NCBI GenBank assembly: GCA_003643975.1
Contig: QNAR01000073.1
Span: 1-7,511 of the forward strand
Length of the DNA stretch: 7,511 nt
Direction of reading: 5' to 3'
DNA from: Thermotogae bacterium
Lineage (GTDB): Bacteria; Thermotogota; Thermotogae; Petrotogales; Kosmotogaceae
Positions 5,717 to 7,511 of the stretch are shown piece by piece (the stretch's first letter is position 1; every line of letters begins with the position of its first letter). The translations under genes were made by a program, and so were the position numbers. The notes under the pieces are model-generated. The model saw only the letters and a program-made list of their open reading frames with translations. It did no database searches and had not been told where the DNA came from.

Positions 5717-6631
5717 ATGAGCAGAGATATTGGGGTGATAGAGATATTAAATCTCCTTGGAAAGTTAGAAGATGAAGGCGCTATTTCTTCAAGAAAGCGC
5801 TTTATAGAAAACTATATTAAAATACTAGACAGTCTTGATTTAGTAACCTCTGACATAAACAGAATAGTTGAAGCACATCAGAACGCTGAAGAAAAAACTC
5901 TTTTTGTCAGAGCTTATGGCGACCTGGTCAACAGGCTTGCGGAGCTTTCAGGCATGAAAGTGGAATACATCAAATACAGCAACAGAGATAAAATAAGTGG
6001 TATCTGGTACGCTGGCGAGAACTTTGAGCTCAAGGTAGCTGCGATAATACCGACCGATCACGAAGAGGCAAAGTGGATTTCTAGAAGTGCACTTCTTGTA
6101 TTGCCAGAAGCCATTGACTTTGGACGACCTTTTGTAACCGTGGAGAAGCTTACGGAATTTTTTAGGCTTGTCTCGCATATTAATTTACCAATTTCTACAT
6201 TAGCTCAGGTCTTAAGAGTCGATGATAACTACGATTTGCGATTAATCCCTGTCATGGAGCTTATCGTGCTTGCTTTCAAGAAACAGCTAAAGTCTAAGGT
6301 CAACAATATTTCCATGAATATAGAATGGTCACAAAAAGAACTCGAACAGCTTTTTGAAACTCTAAAATTACCCACACTGTATTTTATGAAAATCCTCCTT
6401 TCTGGAAAAAAGACGGCTTATGAAATATATGAAGAATTAAACAGTATGCTTGAAAATGATGCTCACGAAAAAGTAAAAAGTCCCATGGCAGTCGGGGCAA
6501 TTATGGGTGCACTTTCAAAACACTATCGTGGATTAAAAGAACCACTTGTTGAACGTAAGGGAAAGCACTATATTATCAACGAAAAATATAAAGATATGAT
6601 AGCATCTGCTATAACTAGCATCCAAAGCTAA
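5717..6631 (+). CDS. Unrecognised 304-residue protein with probable C-terminal winged helix
   Basis: I do not recognise this protein. It is soluble, with no signal peptide or membrane segment. Residues 1-60 are helical and charged. Residues about 60-190 carry KVEYIKYSNRDKISGIW, then FELKVAAIIPTD (103-114), and NYDLRLIPVMELIVLAFKKQ (171-190). This order loosely resembles restriction-endonuclease-like cores in which a strand ending in E-V-K-T-T-D is followed by a 'LRLISVxAL' helix. On that alignment the catalytic Glu and Lys are replaced, although an alternative ELK (104-106) exists. Residues about 216-300 look like a winged helix: LPTLYFMKILLSG, a helix with AYEIYEELNSML, SPMAVGAIMGALSKHY, and a wing LVERKGKHYIINEKY (277-291). 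DNA binding is therefore inferred. It has its own promoter, is divergent from the permease, and is followed by the dif-like site and xer gene. A local regulator or mobile-element remnant is possible. Confidence 0.8.
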   Translation: MSRDIGVIEILNLLGKLEDEGAISSRKRFIENYIKILDSLDLVTSDINRIVEAHQNAEEKTLFVRAYGDLVNRLAELSGMKVEYIKYSNRDKISGIWYAGENFELKVAAIIPTDHEEAKWISRSALLVLPEAIDFGRPFVTVEKLTEFFRLVSHINLPISTLAQVLRVDDNYDLRLIPVMELIVLAFKKQLKSKVNNISMNIEWSQKELEQLFETLKLPTLYFMKILLSGKKTAYEIYEELNSMLENDAHEKVKSPMAVGAIMGALSKHYRGLKEPLVERKGKHYIINEKYKDMIASAITSIQS

Positions 6632-6664
6632 TTGCAATATCGAACTGCATTATTTTGCCGTTAG

Positions 6665-6719
6665 AGGCCTTTTTTGTTGATTTGATATATAAATATCAAG
6701 AAATTCAAAAAAAGTGCCT
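6665..6719 (+). repeat. Long imperfect inverted repeat / RNA hairpin
   Basis: Outer arms AGGC (6665-6668) and GCCT (6716-6719) pair, as do C6669 with G6714, TTTTTT (6670-6675) with AAAAAA (6708-6713), G6676 with C6706, and, after an internal loop, TTGATAT (6682-6688) with ATATCAA (6693-6699) around an ATAA loop. That makes about 19 pairs with two single-base bulges and one internal loop. It starts 33 bases after the stop of the unknown gene, so it may form the 3' end of that transcript. It has no T-tract on its right and so is not a canonical intrinsic terminator. A decayed small palindromic element is another reading. Confidence 0.5.
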
Positions 6720-6798
6720 TAAAATCGATTCTGCGAGGTCACGTTCTGTGAAAAGCATTATAAGCTAAATGCAGAAGCTGCTGTTACTCACTGTATTA

Positions 6799-6807
6799 TG
6801 GTATAAT
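6799..6807 (+). promoter_or_regulatory. Extended -10 promoter element upstream of xer
   Basis: TGGTATAAT fits the extended -10 consensus exactly (TG, one base, TATAAT). No good -35 lies 16-18 bases upstream, which extended -10 promoters can tolerate. Initiation about seven bases downstream would fall near 6814, the first base of the dif-like palindrome, and would give a leader of about 69 bases to the xer ATG. Recombinase bound to the palindrome would overlap the start site, so autoregulation is a possible consequence. Confidence 0.5.
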
Positions 6808-6808
6808 A

Positions 6809-6846
6809 AAAAGTGGAGACATAATGTATATTACGTCTCCACTTTT
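6809..6846. terminator. Hairpin with A-tract and T-tract (alternative reading of the dif-like site)
   Basis: Perfect 12-bp arms AAAAGTGGAGAC (6809-6820) and GTCTCCACTTTT (6835-6846), an A-C mismatch, a further 4-bp TAAT/ATTA stem and a GTAT loop. T-rich sequence follows (TTTTCCTTATTTTTT). On the plus strand this satisfies the look of an intrinsic terminator, though the T-tract is partly inside the stem. It could terminate the unknown gene's transcript or attenuate xer. The same bases fit a dif-like recombination site, and both functions could coexist. Confidence 0.4.
6814..6841 (+). other. dif: Candidate dif-like Xer recombination site
   Basis: A 28-bp site with the dif layout: left arm TGGAGACATAA (6814-6824), centre TGTATA (6825-6830), right arm TTACGTCTCCA (6831-6841). 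The arms are inverted copies of each other with one mismatch. Comparison with the E. coli dif arms GGTGCGCATAA and TTATGTTAAAT and centre TGTATA, from memory, gives 17 of 28 identities, including 14 consecutive bases CATAATGTATATTA and the whole 6-bp crossover region. The site ends 41 bases before an Xer-type recombinase gene. Highly symmetric arms suit a system with one recombinase binding both halves. Against it, the outer parts of the arms do not match known dif sequences and the palindrome also resembles a terminator. Confidence 0.55.
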
Positions 6847-6882
6847 CCTTATTTTTTCTCATCCAATCATAGGGGGAATAAA

Positions 6883-7511
6883 ATGGACTTTGAAGATGCA
6901 GTAGAAAGATTCACCGAATATCTGGAATTCGTCAGAAATCTCTCACAAAATACAGTCAGTTCATATACTAGAGACCTCAACCATTATAGCAAATACCTCC
7001 AGGAACATTCATTGGATTATAGGCATGTAAAAAGGCGAGACATAGAAAGATTTATGAAGGAGCTTTCTCAAGGATACTATTCCGCATCGAGATTATCCCC
7101 TTCCTCTGTTGCTCGCCATCTCTCCACTCTCAAAACATTTTACATGTTCCTCTATGTAAGTGGCACGGTAAACAAGATTCCAACCGACCTTGTAAAAGCC
7201 CCAAAGACCCGAAGACGCATTCCGGAATACATAAGCTATGAAGAAATCCAGAAAATACTCAATGCCTTTCCAGAGACTCACCTTGGAAAGCGCAATCGTG
7301 CAATCATTGCACTGATGTACTACTGTGGGCTCCGGGTTAGTGAGGTCTGCTCCCTTACATTAAGGGATATCTCCCTCGAAAGTGATCCCCTGGTGCGCGT
7401 CAAAAGCGGTAAAGGAGATAAAGACAGGATAGTGCCTCTCACCCCTGATGCGATTAGCATGCTAACAGATTATCTGGGTTATAGAGATAAATTTCCAGAA
7501 GCCAATAGGCA
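6883..7511 (+). CDS. xerD: Tyrosine recombinase, XerC/XerD type (runs off the right edge)
   Basis: The first 209 residues of a tyrosine site-specific recombinase. Xer proteins resolve chromosome dimers by strand exchange at dif; others integrate mobile elements. Seen in sequence: an N-terminal SAM-like core-binding domain (about 1-95) with FTEYLEFVRNLSQNTVSSYTRDL (10-32, quoted in part) and SVARHLSTLKTFYMFLY (75-91); then the catalytic domain from about 115 with EYISYEEIQKIL, the first catalytic Arg in YYCGLRVSEV (Arg151) and the beta-hairpin Lys in SGKGDKDRIVPL (Lys177). The HxxR, second His and Tyr nucleophile lie past the edge. The ATG at 6883 has AGGGGG six bases before it. The symbol is tentative: XerC, XerD, XerA and XerH types cannot be separated here. 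The short standard Xer N-terminus favours a housekeeping Xer over a phage integrase. Confidence 0.9.
   Translation, partial: MDFEDAVERFTEYLEFVRNLSQNTVSSYTRDLNHYSKYLQEHSLDYRHVKRRDIERFMKELSQGYYSASRLSPSSVARHLSTLKTFYMFLYVSGTVNKIPTDLVKAPKTRRRIPEYISYEEIQKILNAFPETHLGKRNRAIIALMYYCGLRVSEVCSLTLRDISLESDPLVRVKSGKGDKDRIVPLTPDAISMLTDYLGYRDKFPEANR

Larger units (their letters stand above)
6632..6882. other. Intergenic region with hairpin, promoter element and dif-like site
   Basis: The 251 bases between the unknown gene and xer contain no supportable coding sequence. A short GCC/GGC stem followed by CTTTTTT (6657-6675) could weakly terminate the upstream gene. It merges into a longer imperfect hairpin (6665-6719). 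Further right are a small GCATT/AATGC dyad (6755-6772), an extended -10 element (6799-6807), the 28-bp dif-like palindrome (6814-6841) and a T-rich tail. Confidence 0.65.

Noticed and set aside
6755..6772. GCATT / AATGC dyad as an operator
   Set aside because: Five-base arms occur by chance often in this base composition, and nothing ties it to a promoter.
7093..7281. 62-codon minus-strand frame inside xer, and a similar 76-codon frame at 5948-6178 inside the unknown gene
   Set aside because: Both are antisense to convincing coding sequence and show no ribosome binding site or domain.
6883..7511. Integrase of a mobile element with attachment site
   Set aside because: The short N-terminal domain and GLRVSE / GKGDKDR context match housekeeping Xer. 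No tRNA gene, phage gene or flanking direct repeat is visible. It is not fully excluded because the C-terminus and right-hand neighbours are missing.

Overview
The window reads as a piece of a bacterial chromosome, probably from the Thermotogota (Kosmotoga- or Mesotoga-like). That placement is an impression from protein style, moderate A+T content and tight operon packing; it was not tested by any search. There is no rRNA, tRNA, CRISPR array or insertion sequence. Seven genes lie on the minus strand and two on the plus strand.

Minus-strand block, about 1-5417, in transcription order: a TauE/SafE-family membrane permease (5417-4680); a bifunctional RelA/SpoT (p)ppGpp synthetase/hydrolase (4612-2429); D-aminoacyl-tRNA deacylase dtd (2432-1986, 4-base ATGA overlap with rel); a Skp/OmpH-family periplasmic chaperone (1962-1477); the LptB-type ABC ATPase (1472-753); a TIGR00725/LOG-like Rossmann protein (751-248); and the 5' end of glutamyl-tRNA synthetase gltX (223 to beyond the left edge). 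From rel onward the spacing is between -4 and +24 bases, so this is almost certainly one operon. It joins starvation signalling and tRNA quality control to outer-envelope biogenesis (Skp plus LptB). Three consecutive envelope and stringent-response genes use GTG or TTG starts.

The 5418-5716 intergenic region separates the permease from a divergent plus-strand gene. It is A+T-rich and dense in short repeats (TATAGCA and TTGTAT families, an ATAACCAT/ATGGTTAT dyad). It contains a good sigma70-type promoter with an extended -10 for the plus-strand gene. That gene (5717-6631) encodes a 304-residue protein I do not recognise, with a likely C-terminal winged helix and a possible degenerate nuclease-like middle.

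The 6632-6882 intergenic region contains a long imperfect hairpin and then a 28-bp near-palindrome at 6814-6841 that looks like a dif site (11-bp arm, 6-bp centre, 11-bp arm). It shares 14 consecutive bases with the core of E. coli dif. It sits 41 bp upstream of a tyrosine recombinase of the XerC/XerD type (6883 to beyond the right edge). A recombination site beside its recombinase gene is the arrangement known from the single-recombinase systems XerS/difSL and XerH/difH. This candidate self-contained Xer/dif module is the most interesting item in the window. The competing reading is an ordinary intrinsic terminator.
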